DNA of 10,513 nucleotides, from the NCBI GenBank assembly GCA_947505025.1, contig CANNIJ010000057.1, positions 1 through 10,513 on the forward strand. Reading direction: 5' to 3'. This DNA comes from Legionellaceae bacterium (GTDB lineage: Bacteria; Pseudomonadota; Gammaproteobacteria; Legionellales; Legionellaceae). Below, in pieces: positions 1-8,145 of this stretch; within the stretch, counting starts at the first letter, position 1, and the number at the start of each line of letters is the position of its first letter. Under the pieces are notes generated by a model. It made no database searches. It worked only from the letters and a program-made list of their open reading frames with translations, and was not told the origin of the DNA. The translations under genes were made by a program, and so were the position numbers.

Positions 1-115
1 ATCCATGAACTGGACTGTCAATCTTTGACTGACTATCAGTCATTGACTGGGCGTGGATATCAGCCACTGAAGTAATCGCTAAGCTTAGCGTAAGCATAGG
101 AATAAATTGTCGCAT
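1..115 (-). CDS. Exported protein, N-terminal fragment (runs off left edge)
   Basis: An ATG at 113-115 opens a minus-strand frame that stays open for 38 codons to the window edge. The peptide begins MRQFIPMLTLSLAITSVA and continues DIHAQSMTDSQ. It looks like a signal peptide: Arg at position 2, a hydrophobic core at about 4-18, and a likely signal peptidase I site after Ala22 (I-H-A, then Q-S). What follows is polar and rich in Ser, Asp and Gln, as in a mature periplasmic or secreted protein. A good Shine-Dalgarno, GGAGA at 121-125, sits 5 bases before the ATG. The gene begins 15 bases after the murG stop, so it is probably co-transcribed with murG. Too little is visible to name a family. The start and export signal are well supported; the function is unknown. 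Confidence 0.7.
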   Translation of the reverse strand, partial: MRQFIPMLTLSLAITSVADIHAQSMTDSQSKIDSPVHG

Positions 116-130
116 TGTCTTCTCCAGTAT

Positions 131-1219
131 TTATTGACAGCACCTTTTGATGGCTGCCATTTCCTTAATCGACATCACGAGTATATCTGTAGCAGACTTA
201 ATCTGCAATACTTTGATCTTTTTATTAATCTCCGTTTTTTCTTGTATTGTATGCTCAATGGCAGCAAATAAAATTTCCGGCGCTAGTGTTTCTTCAGCTA
301 AAACACGGCTGATACCCTGCTCAGAAAAATATTCTGCATTTTGGATCTGATCCCCACGACTAGATTTGCGTGATAACGGAATTAAGATGTGTGGTTTATT
401 TAATGCCAGTAACTCATATACTGTATTTGCTCCGGCTCTTGATATTACTAGGTCGCTCATTGCATATAAATCAGCTAATATCTCATTCGCATATTCAATC
501 TGAAAATAATCTTTACGATCTAACAATAATGGATCGATATGCCCAGCACCACATAAATGCACAATCTGATAACTTTCACCCAGCATATCTAATGCTGCAC
601 GCAGACAAGCATTTAAAATCTTACTCCCTTGTCCACCGCCCATCATCAAAACACAAGGTTTTTGATCGTTAAAGCCGCAAAAAGCTAATCCTTTGGCACT
701 ACTACCCGTAAATAACTGTGCACGAATCGGCGTACCAGTAACCGTAATCTTCTTTTGATTTTTAAAACCTTTTTTTGCTGCATCAAATGTTACACACAAG
801 CGCTGGACAAATGGAAAACTCAAGCGATTAGCCAATCCAGGACTAAAGTCTGACTCGTGAGCAATGACCGGTATCCTGCACACCCATGCTGCAACAACTA
901 CAGGAAATGCTACAAAACCACCTTTGGAAAAAACCACACGCGGTCTGATCCAGATTAATAAAGCAATAGCCTGAAATATACCGATCACAGTGTTAATTGG
1001 ATCAAAAATGTTTTTCCAACTAAAATAACGCCGCAATTTACCACAGCGAATCGAGTGATACGCCACTTTAATGGCGGATATCATCGATTTTTCAACACCA
1101 TGCTTTGAACCAATATAATCAATCTGCCAATCTTCAGCCTGAAAAGCTTCAATCAAGGCTATGTTAGGCGTCACATGTCCGGCACTCCCACCACCGGTAA
1201 ATACAATTCCATTTGCCAT
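131..1219 (-). CDS. murG: MurG, lipid II-forming N-acetylglucosamine transferase (Bacillus-like type)
   Basis: MurG transfers GlcNAc from UDP-GlcNAc to undecaprenyl-PP-MurNAc-pentapeptide (lipid I), making lipid II at the inner face of the cytoplasmic membrane. The 362-residue protein has the GT-B fold signatures in order: the N-terminal glycine loop GGGSAGH (9-15), the FSKGGFV stretch (about 97-103), HESD (121-124), the second glycine-rich loop GGGQGS (194-199), SRAGANTVYEL (260-270), and the donor-site region with RGDQ (288-291) and N294. The length is normal. The GSAGHVTPN start, the GKLRRYF motif (60-66) and QIVHLCGAG (218-226) match, from memory, the Bacillus-type MurG clade. Gammaproteobacterial MurG usually begins GGTGGH. 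The gene is not next to other division or cell-wall genes. It starts 3 bases after the nadC stop, and its weak ribosome site (GGAA) overlaps the end of nadC, which suggests translational coupling. It may be a second or horizontally acquired copy. Confidence 0.92.
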   Translation of the reverse strand: MANGIVFTGGGSAGHVTPNIALIEAFQAEDWQIDYIGSKHGVEKSMISAIKVAYHSIRCGKLRRYFSWKNIFDPINTVIGIFQAIALLIWIRPRVVFSKGGFVAFPVVVAAWVCRIPVIAHESDFSPGLANRLSFPFVQRLCVTFDAAKKGFKNQKKITVTGTPIRAQLFTGSSAKGLAFCGFNDQKPCVLMMGGGQGSKILNACLRAALDMLGESYQIVHLCGAGHIDPLLLDRKDYFQIEYANEILADLYAMSDLVISRAGANTVYELLALNKPHILIPLSRKSSRGDQIQNAEYFSEQGISRVLAEETLAPEILFAAIEHTIQEKTEINKKIKVLQIKSATDILVMSIKEMAAIKRCCQ

Positions 1220-1222
1220 TTT

Positions 1223-2056
1223 TTATTCCAATAATAAACTTAAATCAATTGCGCGCACAGATTTTGTCAGCGCACCCACAGAGATGAAATCAATTCCCGT
1301 AGCAGCAACCTGGCAAATGTTATCTAAATTAATGCCACCAGAAACTTCTAACTGGCAGCGTCTTTTTCGACCACACGAAACTGCTTCAAGCATCATGTCA
1401 ACTGTGAAATTATCTAACAAGATCCTATCTGGACTTGCATCTAAGGCTTCATTCAACTCAATCAAGTCTACTACCTCAACCTCAATCAACAAACTACTAT
1501 TTAATGCACGTGCCGATTTGATTGCACCAGTAATTGAGCCACAGGCCTTGATGTGATTCTCTTTGATCAAAAATGCGTCATGCAGCCCCAGGCGATGATT
1601 GAACCCACCACCACACCGTACTGCATATTTTTGCGCCAAGCGTAAGCCAGGAATGGTTTTGCGAGTATCTAATAACCTTACATTAGTGCCGACTAATTTT
1701 TGCACATAAGATCTAGTTGTTGAAGCCGTACCTGATAGTGTTTGTATAAAATTTAATACTGTGCGCTCAGCAGTGAGCAATGATCTTGCTGACCCATGTA
1801 TTTTGCATAAGGTGCTTGGAGCATCCAAGTAATCACCCTCGTCAGCCAACCATGTAACCCTGATCTCTGAATCTATACTTGCAAACACCGCATTGGCCCA
1901 GGGCTGCCCACAAACTACCAAGGGCTCACGCGATAGAATAATCCCGTGCATATATAAATCATCTGGCAAAAGATTTGCAGTAACATCGCCTGAACCAATA
2001 TCTTCGGCTAATGCGATCTGTATATCTTGTGCAATAAGTTGATTATTAATTTCCAT
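1223..2056 (-). CDS. nadC: Nicotinate-nucleotide pyrophosphorylase (quinolinate phosphoribosyltransferase)
   Basis: NadC converts quinolinate and PRPP to nicotinate mononucleotide, CO2 and pyrophosphate. It is the third step of de novo NAD synthesis, after NadB and NadA, and is cytosolic. At 277 residues it has the usual size. Visible family motifs are LAEDIGSGDVTANL (16-29), the ERTVLNFIQTLSG helix (97-109), LLDTRKTIPGLRLAQKYAV (128-146), the quinolinate-binding GGGFNHR (149-155) followed by LHDAFLIKENHI (158-169), the EVEV strand (192-195), LLDN (213-216) and LEVSGGI (236-242). Arg and Lys residues expected to hold the dicarboxylate and phosphates (R132, K133, R155, K165) are present. The ATG lies inside the end of the upstream antiporter gene, with an 11-base overlap and no clear Shine-Dalgarno, so translation is probably coupled. 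nadA and nadB are not in the window. Confidence 0.96.
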   Translation of the reverse strand: MEINNQLIAQDIQIALAEDIGSGDVTANLLPDDLYMHGIILSREPLVVCGQPWANAVFASIDSEIRVTWLADEGDYLDAPSTLCKIHGSARSLLTAERTVLNFIQTLSGTASTTRSYVQKLVGTNVRLLDTRKTIPGLRLAQKYAVRCGGGFNHRLGLHDAFLIKENHIKACGSITGAIKSARALNSSLLIEVEVVDLIELNEALDASPDRILLDNFTVDMMLEAVSCGRKRRCQLEVSGGINLDNICQVAATGIDFISVGALTKSVRAIDLSLLLE

Positions 2057-3413
2057 TAGTAGAATTCGCAGAAAATCTAGACTTTAGCCAAGCTGGGGTA
2101 ATGAGCGTAGTCACCATAACCATCAAAATAATACTCGCAAATAATGAATCAGGAATTATACCCAGACCCTGTCCGGTAAAAGCAAAGATCAATCCTACTT
2201 CACCGCGAGGCAGCATGCCAATCCCAATCAAAAAACGATCATCTTTACGAGCACCGCCTAATCCACAGATTAATTTACCAGCTATTGCCGCAACTGTCAG
2301 TCCAATAGCAATCATCACTACATGCCAATTAAAAAAAGCTTCCAACTTAACTTGAATTCCAACTAACATAAAAAATAGTGGTGCAAAAACAGCTTCAAAC
2401 GGCATAACTAATTGCTTAATAGTGAGCGTATTACGTTCTTCACGCGCCCTGAATAATCCCTCATGCATTATAATACCTGCTAAAAATGCACCAATGATCG
2501 AAGCTAAATGCACTAAGTTAGCCAGCCAAGATAAAAACATAACTAATATAAAAGCTGTAAATAGCTTGGTTTCCCATGGATCTAAAAAATGCGAACCTGC
2601 CACGGCTAAACGTAATATTACAGGACACAGCCATAATACACCGACAAAAAATATACCGGCCCAGAATAATATTCTAACTAATAACCATAACTCCACATGA
2701 CCGCTAATCACTAACCCACTAACTACCGCCAATAAAATCAAACCTAAAATATCATCGATCATAGCTGCACCCATGATCGTTTTTGCTTCGCGTGTTTTTA
2801 ATTGTTTAAGCTCTTTTAAAACACGTGCAGTTATCCCAACACTAGTAGCTGATAAAGTAGCGGCCACAAATAATGCCGACGTTAGCGGTAAATCTGGCAT
2901 CAGCATGTATAATGTAATCAAACCCAACGCCAACGGGGCCATAATCCCCAACACCGCCACATAGATTGCTGACCGTCCTGTTTGCTTTAAATCATCTAAA
3001 GAACTGTCTAACCCAACCACAAACAAAAGAAAAATCACGCCATAACGCGCAAAAACATCTAATACATAAGTGATCCTTACCAACTCATTACCCTGAGGGC
3101 TGTTCAAAACCCTGAGTAATTGATCAGCTTTACTTGGATTATGCATGATACTACTTACTGCTTCAGTCAACGGCGCGCTAGACATAAAATCATGCATTAT
3201 GCTAAAAACAGCGCCACCTTCACGCAGAACAATTGCTAAAGGCAAACCCCAAAAATAACATATGTTGCCAATTACAATACCCATCAGCAATTCACCAAGT
3301 ACGCTGGGCTGATTTATTAGATTGGCCAGGTAACGTCCTATTATTCCAAAAATAAGAATCAATGTCCCCCACAGGATTACACCGCTAGCTGGATCTGCGT
3401 AATGAACACTCAT
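2046..3413 (-). CDS. CPA2-family cation:proton antiporter (Kef/NapA type)
   Basis: This is an integral membrane exchanger of Na+ or K+ against protons, of the monovalent cation:proton antiporter-2 family. The 455-residue protein is hydrophobic along most of its length, with about 12-13 likely membrane spans. It starts with LILIFGIIGRYLANLINQP (18-36) and VLGELLMGIVIGN (38-50). The unwound-helix region of the fold is seen in AATLSATSVGITARVLKEL (184-202). The ion-binding acid pair lies in MIDDILG (218-224; D220, D221), and the family motif LPRGEVGLI is at 401-409. There is no TrkA-N or TrkA-C domain, so it is the short NapA/GerN-like form, not full-length KefB/KefC. A polar stretch of about 55 residues (62-118) between the second and third spans is longer than usual. 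The ribosome site (AAGGA) overlaps the ppsA stop and sits only 1-2 bases from the ATG, so coupling to ppsA is likely. Which ion is carried cannot be told from sequence. Confidence 0.9.
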   Translation of the reverse strand: MSVHYADPASGVILWGTLILIFGIIGRYLANLINQPSVLGELLMGIVIGNICYFWGLPLAIVLREGGAVFSIMHDFMSSAPLTEAVSSIMHNPSKADQLLRVLNSPQGNELVRITYVLDVFARYGVIFLLFVVGLDSSLDDLKQTGRSAIYVAVLGIMAPLALGLITLYMLMPDLPLTSALFVAATLSATSVGITARVLKELKQLKTREAKTIMGAAMIDDILGLILLAVVSGLVISGHVELWLLVRILFWAGIFFVGVLWLCPVILRLAVAGSHFLDPWETKLFTAFILVMFLSWLANLVHLASIIGAFLAGIIMHEGLFRAREERNTLTIKQLVMPFEAVFAPLFFMLVGIQVKLEAFFNWHVVMIAIGLTVAAIAGKLICGLGGARKDDRFLIGIGMLPRGEVGLIFAFTGQGLGIIPDSLFASIILMVMVTTLITPAWLKSRFSANSTNGN

Positions 3414-3417
3414 TTCC

Positions 3418-5796
3418 TTATGTCACCCGATCCAAGGATCCTAGAAACAAACAAGTATTCAAGACTGAGTCTGGATTTAAAGACATACTATCGATCCCTT
3501 GTTCCATAAGCCACTCAGCAAAATCTGGGTGATCAGATGGTCCTTGTCCGCATATACCAATATATTTGTTTTGTGATTTACACGCAACAATCGCTAAATG
3601 TAACAATGCTTTCACTGCAGCATCTCGTTCATCAAATTGAGCTGCGACCAACCCTGAGTCACGATCTAGCCCAAGAGTTAATTGAGTCAAGTCGTTCGAC
3701 CCTATAGAAAATCCATCAAAATAGTGTAAAAACTTATTAGCCAATAATGCATTTGATGGTATTTCACACATCATAATGATCCTTAATCCATGCTTTCCGC
3801 GCTCCAAACCATGGGCCGCTAATACATCGATTACTTGTTTGGCCTCAGAAACTGTTCGTACAAATGGAATCATGATTTCAATATTTGTAAAGCCCATGTC
3901 TTCGCGTGCACGCTTAACGGCAATACATTCTAATGCAAAACAATCAGCAAACTTTGGTGATATATAGCGTGCAGCGCCACGAAAACCTAACATTGGATTC
4001 TCTTCACGTGGTTCATATAATGAGCCGCCAACTAAATTAGCGTACTCATTAGATTTGAAGTCAGATAAACGAATAATCACCGGCTTAGCATAAAATGCTG
4101 CGGCAATTGTCGCCATCCCTTCTTTTAGACGCTCAATATAATATTCAACCGGAGAAGGATATGCGGCTGTGCGCTCTGCAATCAAGCTTTTTAATACAGG
4201 ATCGGTTAATCGATCAAACTCTAATAAAGCCTTGGGATGTATACCTATACTATTGGAAATTAAAAACTCTAAACGCGCCAAACCAACACCGGCATTAGGT
4301 ATTGACTGGAAGGCAAAAGCACGATCTGGATTACCTACATTCAGCATTACTTTTACGGGTAAAATTGGCATATTACCAACGTTCAAACAAACACGTTCAA
4401 AAGGTAGTTTTCCAGCATATACGTAACCTGTTTCACCTTGCGCACAACTCACCGTGACCAAACTACCATCATGTAATGTTTCAGTTGCATTGCCACACCC
4501 AACCACTGCAGGTATACCAAGTTCGCGAGCAATAATTGCCGCATGACAGGTGCGCCCACCACGATTAGTAACAATCGCTGCCGCACGTTTCATCACTGGC
4601 TCCCAATCAGGATCTGTCATATCTGATACCAAGACATCTCCAGCCTCTACTCGGTGCATGTCCTCTACGCAATTAATTACACGCACAGTACCTTGCCCTA
4701 TACGCTGACCAATGCTACGCCCTTCAGCCAACAGCTGCCCCTCTGATTGTAAGGTATAACGCTCTAAAACCTGATCTTGCACACGACTTTTTACTGTTTC
4801 TGGCCTGGCTTGTAAAATATATAATTCGCCAGTAATACCATCTTTTGCCCACTCAATATCCATTGGACGACCATAGTGCGCTTCAATAATCAATGCATGA
4901 TGCGCTAAAGACTCAGCTTCTTTAGTCGTTAAAGAAAATTGACGCTGTAACTCTGAATCAACTTTGATGGTCTGCACTGATTGACCGTTACCATAAATCA
5001 TTTGCAGCTCTTTAGTCCCTAATGTACGTCGAATAACCGCCGGTCTACCTGCACGTAAATTGTTTTTATGTACATAAAACTCATCAGGATTAACCGCACC
5101 TTGAACAATCAATTCGCCCAGCCCATAAGATGAGGTAATAAATACTACCTGATCAAAACCTGACTCAGTGTCTAAAGTAAACATAACACCACTCGCAGCT
5201 AAATCACTACGGATCATATGCTGAATGCCTGCTGATAAAGCAACGTCAGCATGTGCAAACTCATGATGTACTCGATAAGCGATCGCCCTGTCATTATATA
5301 ATGATGCAAATACTTGTTTGATCGACAACAAAACTTCATCAATATTACATATGTTTAAGTAAGTTTCTTGTTGTCCGGCAAATGAAGCGTTGGGCAAGTC
5401 TTCTGCTGTTGCCGAGGAACGTACTGCTACACTACAATTTGTAGAGCCAATTGACTTGATCAGTGCTGAATAAGCAGTGCGTACGTGTGCTTCAAAATCA
5501 GGTAAGAATGGTGTGTTAATAATCCAAGTACGGATGTCTTGCCCAGCCTGGGCAAGGCTACCAACATCATCTATATTTAACAGATGCAATCTATTGTGTA
5601 TTTTTTCATCCAATCCATCTTGAGCTAGAAATTGACGAAACGCAAATGCAGTCGTTGCAAAACCTTGAGGGACAGCAACCCCTGCTGCTGACAAATGACG
5701 AATCATCTCACCCAAAGATGAATTCTTACCACCTACTTGAGCTATATCTTCCAGTCCAATCGAATTAAAATCAAGTGTATTCACACAATTGTACAT
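3418..5796 (-). CDS. ppsA: Phosphoenolpyruvate synthase (pyruvate, water dikinase)
   Basis: PpsA makes PEP from pyruvate and ATP, releasing AMP and phosphate, and allows gluconeogenesis from pyruvate, lactate or alanine. At 792 residues it matches E. coli PpsA in length. The N-terminal ATP-grasp domain is marked by VGGKNSSLGEM (21-31), VAVRSSATAEDLPNASFAGQ (123-142) and LQARPETV (328-335). The swivelling phosphohistidine domain has GGRTCHAAIIARELGIPAVV (413-432), with His418 as the expected phosphorylated residue. The C-terminal TIM-barrel binds pyruvate/PEP, with ENPMLGFRG (599-607), FSIGSNDLTQLTLGLDRD (696-713) and ICGQ (748-751), where Cys749 is the catalytic cysteine. All key residues seem intact. 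A strong AAGGAG ribosome site (5805-5810) lies 8 bases before the ATG. The gene follows ruvA by 26 bases, where ruvB would normally be. No PpsR-type regulator is visible. Confidence 0.97.
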   Translation of the reverse strand: MYNCVNTLDFNSIGLEDIAQVGGKNSSLGEMIRHLSAAGVAVPQGFATTAFAFRQFLAQDGLDEKIHNRLHLLNIDDVGSLAQAGQDIRTWIINTPFLPDFEAHVRTAYSALIKSIGSTNCSVAVRSSATAEDLPNASFAGQQETYLNICNIDEVLLSIKQVFASLYNDRAIAYRVHHEFAHADVALSAGIQHMIRSDLAASGVMFTLDTESGFDQVVFITSSYGLGELIVQGAVNPDEFYVHKNNLRAGRPAVIRRTLGTKELQMIYGNGQSVQTIKVDSELQRQFSLTTKEAESLAHHALIIEAHYGRPMDIEWAKDGITGELYILQARPETVKSRVQDQVLERYTLQSEGQLLAEGRSIGQRIGQGTVRVINCVEDMHRVEAGDVLVSDMTDPDWEPVMKRAAAIVTNRGGRTCHAAIIARELGIPAVVGCGNATETLHDGSLVTVSCAQGETGYVYAGKLPFERVCLNVGNMPILPVKVMLNVGNPDRAFAFQSIPNAGVGLARLEFLISNSIGIHPKALLEFDRLTDPVLKSLIAERTAAYPSPVEYYIERLKEGMATIAAAFYAKPVIIRLSDFKSNEYANLVGGSLYEPREENPMLGFRGAARYISPKFADCFALECIAVKRAREDMGFTNIEIMIPFVRTVSEAKQVIDVLAAHGLERGKHGLRIIMMCEIPSNALLANKFLHYFDGFSIGSNDLTQLTLGLDRDSGLVAAQFDERDAAVKALLHLAIVACKSQNKYIGICGQGPSDHPDFAEWLMEQGIDSMSLNPDSVLNTCLFLGSLDRVT

Positions 5797-5822
5797 CCTT
5801 CAAACTCCTTATTAGTGCTTGG

Positions 5823-6419
5823 CTAGCGTTTTGCTAATCTTTGTAATGCAAGACGAATCAATGTTTCGCATGATGACTGACCGTCATCAACATTTTTAAC
5901 TGTATTTACTGCCTCTTGATGTTTATAACCTAAAGCTTCTAATGCGCTTACCGCTTCAATTTGAGGATTTAAAACAGGTAAAGCTGAGGTATTTAAATCT
6001 ACATTACAGCTCAAAGATAAGACTCGATCCTTCATCTCGACTAACAACCGCTCAGCGGTTTTTTTACCCACACCAGGCAAGCGAGTTAACATGGCTGTAT
6101 CTTGCGCATGTATTGATTGAATAAATGCATCAGGCGTCATACTCGATAAAATAGCCATCGCTAATTTAGGACCAACACCATTAACTTTAATTAATGATTT
6201 AAACAGAGAACGTTCATTTTGATGCAGGAATCCATATAATAAAAAAGCATCCTCGCGCACTATGGTATGAATCAAAAAGCCAATAGGATTAAGACTAGAT
6301 TCTGTTTCGACAAAATTGGCAACAGATATTTCAACCTCATAACCAACACCATTTACATCGATTACCACTCGCCCCGGCGGCTCACGATCAATTATTAATC
6401 CACGCAACCATCCGATCAT
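5823..6419 (-). CDS. ruvA: Holliday junction DNA-binding subunit RuvA
   Basis: RuvA forms a tetramer that binds four-way DNA junctions and recruits the RuvB motor for branch migration during recombination and replication-fork repair. The 198-residue protein has all three domains. The N-terminal OB fold begins MIGWLRGLI and includes VNGVGYEVEI (22-31). Two helix-hairpin-helix motifs follow, around KVNGVGPKLAMAIL (78-91) and RLPGVGKKTAERLLVEMKDR (113-132). A flexible linker leads to the C-terminal RuvB-contact domain, about 150-198 (ALEALGYKHQEA). Its ATG overlaps the ruvC stop by 4 bases, so the two are translationally coupled. RuvB, its obligate partner, is not encoded next to it, so it must be elsewhere if the system works. 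Confidence 0.97.
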   Translation of the reverse strand: MIGWLRGLIIDREPPGRVVIDVNGVGYEVEISVANFVETESSLNPIGFLIHTIVREDAFLLYGFLHQNERSLFKSLIKVNGVGPKLAMAILSSMTPDAFIQSIHAQDTAMLTRLPGVGKKTAERLLVEMKDRVLSLSCNVDLNTSALPVLNPQIEAVSALEALGYKHQEAVNTVKNVDDGQSSCETLIRLALQRLAKR

Positions 6420-6898
6420 ATAGAACGCCCTAAACGTGTAGTATGTATATGGCAGATAGCAATGGCCAAGGCATCAGCAGCATCACTTTGTGGGTTACTC
6501 GACAATTTAAGCAACGCTACAACCATATCACTAACTTGTGATTTTTCTGCGCCACCATAACCAACCAAGGATTGTTTAACCGCTCGCGCTGAGTACTCAT
6601 GTATTGATACTGAATGCCTCGCGCAAGCAACCATGGCAACACCACGTGCATGACCAAGTTTTAATGCAGAATTAGGATTTTTATGCATAAAAACCTGCTC
6701 AATTGCCACTTCATCCGGAGCATGTAACTTCATCAGCTCATGCATGCCATTAAATATATCCAGCAACCTCTGGGCAAAGTTTACGCCAGAGGTTCTTATA
6801 CAACCACTATCAACATAAGACATTTTATGCGATAAAATTTTGATTACACCGTAACCAGTTACTCTAGAACCAGGATCAATACCTAAAATAAGTGTCAT
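6416..6898 (-). CDS. ruvC: Holliday junction resolvase RuvC
   Basis: RuvC is the dimeric metal-dependent endonuclease that cuts Holliday junctions symmetrically, working with RuvA and RuvB. At 160 residues it is slightly shorter than the E. coli enzyme. The RNase H-like fold is seen in ILGIDPGSRVTGYGVI (4-19), AIEQVF (65-70), the AEKSQV stretch (117-122) and SDAADALAIAICH (138-150). The four catalytic acids expected from E. coli are all present, shifted by one residue: D8, E67, D139 and D142. Its start overlaps the yebC stop by 4 bases and its end overlaps the ruvA start by 4 bases. This is the tight yebC-ruvC-ruvA arrangement common in gammaproteobacteria. Confidence 0.97.
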   Translation of the reverse strand: MTLILGIDPGSRVTGYGVIKILSHKMSYVDSGCIRTSGVNFAQRLLDIFNGMHELMKLHAPDEVAIEQVFMHKNPNSALKLGHARGVAMVACARHSVSIHEYSARAVKQSLVGYGGAEKSQVSDMVVALLKLSSNPQSDAADALAIAICHIHTTRLGRSI

Positions 6899-7632
6899 AC
6901 AGTAACATCATCATCTTCTTCAGCAGCATTTGTATATACTACCTGTACATCATCTAGATCTTCAAGTGCATCAACTAATGTTACAAGTTTTAATGATGTT
7001 TCCTCAGTTAAAGGCAACAGTATTTGCGCGCGTCGAATTAAATGTGCAAACTCAATTTCAAGTTTTGCAGAATGTAATACTTGCAACACATGATGATACT
7101 GCGGAACAGTGGTGATAATTTCTACTTGACCGTCGTCGAGTAAAACATCTTCAGCTCCTGCATCAATAGCTAACTCCATTGCGACATCAGGATCATGGAT
7201 CAATGATAATAAAATTTCACCTTGTTTTTTAAACAGATAACTAACTGATCCATCTGTGCCTAACTGCCCACCTGATTTAGTGAAGGCATGCCGGACCTCA
7301 GAAACTGTACGATTTTTGTTATCAGACAAACATTCAACTAAAATCGCAGTTCCGCCAGGACCATACCCCTCATACATCATCTCAATCATGTTTGCACCAT
7401 CAAGACCACCAGCACCTCGCTTGATGGCGTTATCAATGGTGTCACGTTTCATGTTGACTTTTAGGGCCTTACTTACCGCATCACGCAATCTAGCATTAGC
7501 GGCCTCATCCCCACCGCCCATACGGGCGGCCACAGAGATTTCACGAATCAGCTTGGTAAAAATCTTACCGCGCTTGGCATCCTGAACCCCTTTGCGAAAT
7601 TTAATGTTCGCCCATTTACTATGTCCGGCCAT
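6895..7632 (-). CDS. yebC: YebC/PmpR-family protein (TACO1-like)
   Basis: This is a full-length member (245 residues) of the YebC/TACO1 family. Family members have been described as DNA-binding transcription regulators (PmpR) and, more recently, as factors that help ribosomes through difficult proline stretches. Which role applies here cannot be told. The signature N-terminus is MAGHSKWANIKFRKG, followed by DAKRGKIFTKLIREI (18-32), the basic helical domain, and the central YEGYGPGGTAILVE stretch (about 87-100). The C-terminus is strongly acidic (AAEEDDDV). The start is supported by GAGG about 7 bases before the ATG. It lies 47 bases after the rplI stop, a gap with no convincing terminator. 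It overlaps ruvC by 4 bases, the usual yebC-ruvC neighbourhood. Confidence 0.96.
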   Translation of the reverse strand: MAGHSKWANIKFRKGVQDAKRGKIFTKLIREISVAARMGGGDEAANARLRDAVSKALKVNMKRDTIDNAIKRGAGGLDGANMIEMMYEGYGPGGTAILVECLSDNKNRTVSEVRHAFTKSGGQLGTDGSVSYLFKKQGEILLSLIHDPDVAMELAIDAGAEDVLLDDGQVEIITTVPQYHHVLQVLHSAKLEIEFAHLIRRAQILLPLTEETSLKLVTLVDALEDLDDVQVVYTNAAEEDDDVTV

Positions 7633-7679
7633 ACCTATGCCTCAAAAAAGGGATCAACCAATCATGAAGTATGCTGTAA

Positions 7680-8129
7680 TTATTTCGCTGCCACTATCTC
7701 CAGGGCTACGCGAGCAATTACGTCCATATGCACATGAACTTCTACTGTATACTGTCCAATAGAGTGAAACACACCTTCAGACAAAACAATTTCGCGTTTG
7801 CTAACTTCAATATTTTGCTCACGCATAGCCTCTTGAATTTCACCAACTCCAATAGAGCCATAAAGTTTTCCTTCATCACTGGCTTGTGCACGCAAAACTA
7901 AAACAACATCATTCAATTTGGCCGCACGCTGTTGCGCTTTCATCAGCATTTCCTGAGCATTTTTCTCTAGTTCAGCTCGATCTGCTTCAAATTTAGCAAT
8001 GTTGTTGGGCGTAGCCAACACGGCTTTTTTTTGAGGAATCAGAAAATTGCGACCATACCCAGGCTTCACATCAACCTTTGCACCCAAGTTTCCAAGATTA
8101 CTGACTTTTTCTAATAAAATCACTTGCAT
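7680..8129 (-). CDS. rplI: 50S ribosomal protein L9
   Basis: L9 binds 23S rRNA at the base of the L1 stalk with its N-terminal domain and reaches out along the ribosome surface through a long helix; it helps keep the reading frame. The 149-residue product equals the E. coli length. The N-terminal domain has MQVILLEKVSNLG and the rRNA-binding PGYGRNFLIP (23-32). A charged, alanine-rich connecting helix follows (about 44-74). The C-terminal domain contains GKLYGSIG (about 87-94) and ends VEVHVHMDVIARVALEIVAAK. A GAGG ribosome site precedes the ATG. It starts 16 bases after the DUF2232 gene and is the last ribosomal gene of the rpsF block. Confidence 0.98.
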   Translation of the reverse strand: MQVILLEKVSNLGNLGAKVDVKPGYGRNFLIPQKKAVLATPNNIAKFEADRAELEKNAQEMLMKAQQRAAKLNDVVLVLRAQASDEGKLYGSIGVGEIQEAMREQNIEVSKREIVLSEGVFHSIGQYTVEVHVHMDVIARVALEIVAAK

Positions 8130-8145
8130 TTCATTTGCCTCTTTA

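Noticed and set aside
26..42. Perfect 7-base inverted repeat TGACTGA/TCAGTCA
   Set aside because: It lies inside the coding start of the left-edge gene, where repeated Ser, Asp and Gln codons create such repeats by chance.
370..672. 100-codon plus-strand open frame inside murG
   Set aside because: It is antisense to a well-supported gene, has no recognisable motif and no good ribosome site.
1161..1556. 131-codon plus-strand open frame across the murG/nadC junction
   Set aside because: It lies antisense to two conserved genes, has low-complexity composition and no family signature.
7633..7679. Possible terminator or promoter between rplI and yebC
   Set aside because: There is a T-run (six bases) but no stable stem before it and no paired -35/-10 elements, and the yebC ribosome site follows at once.
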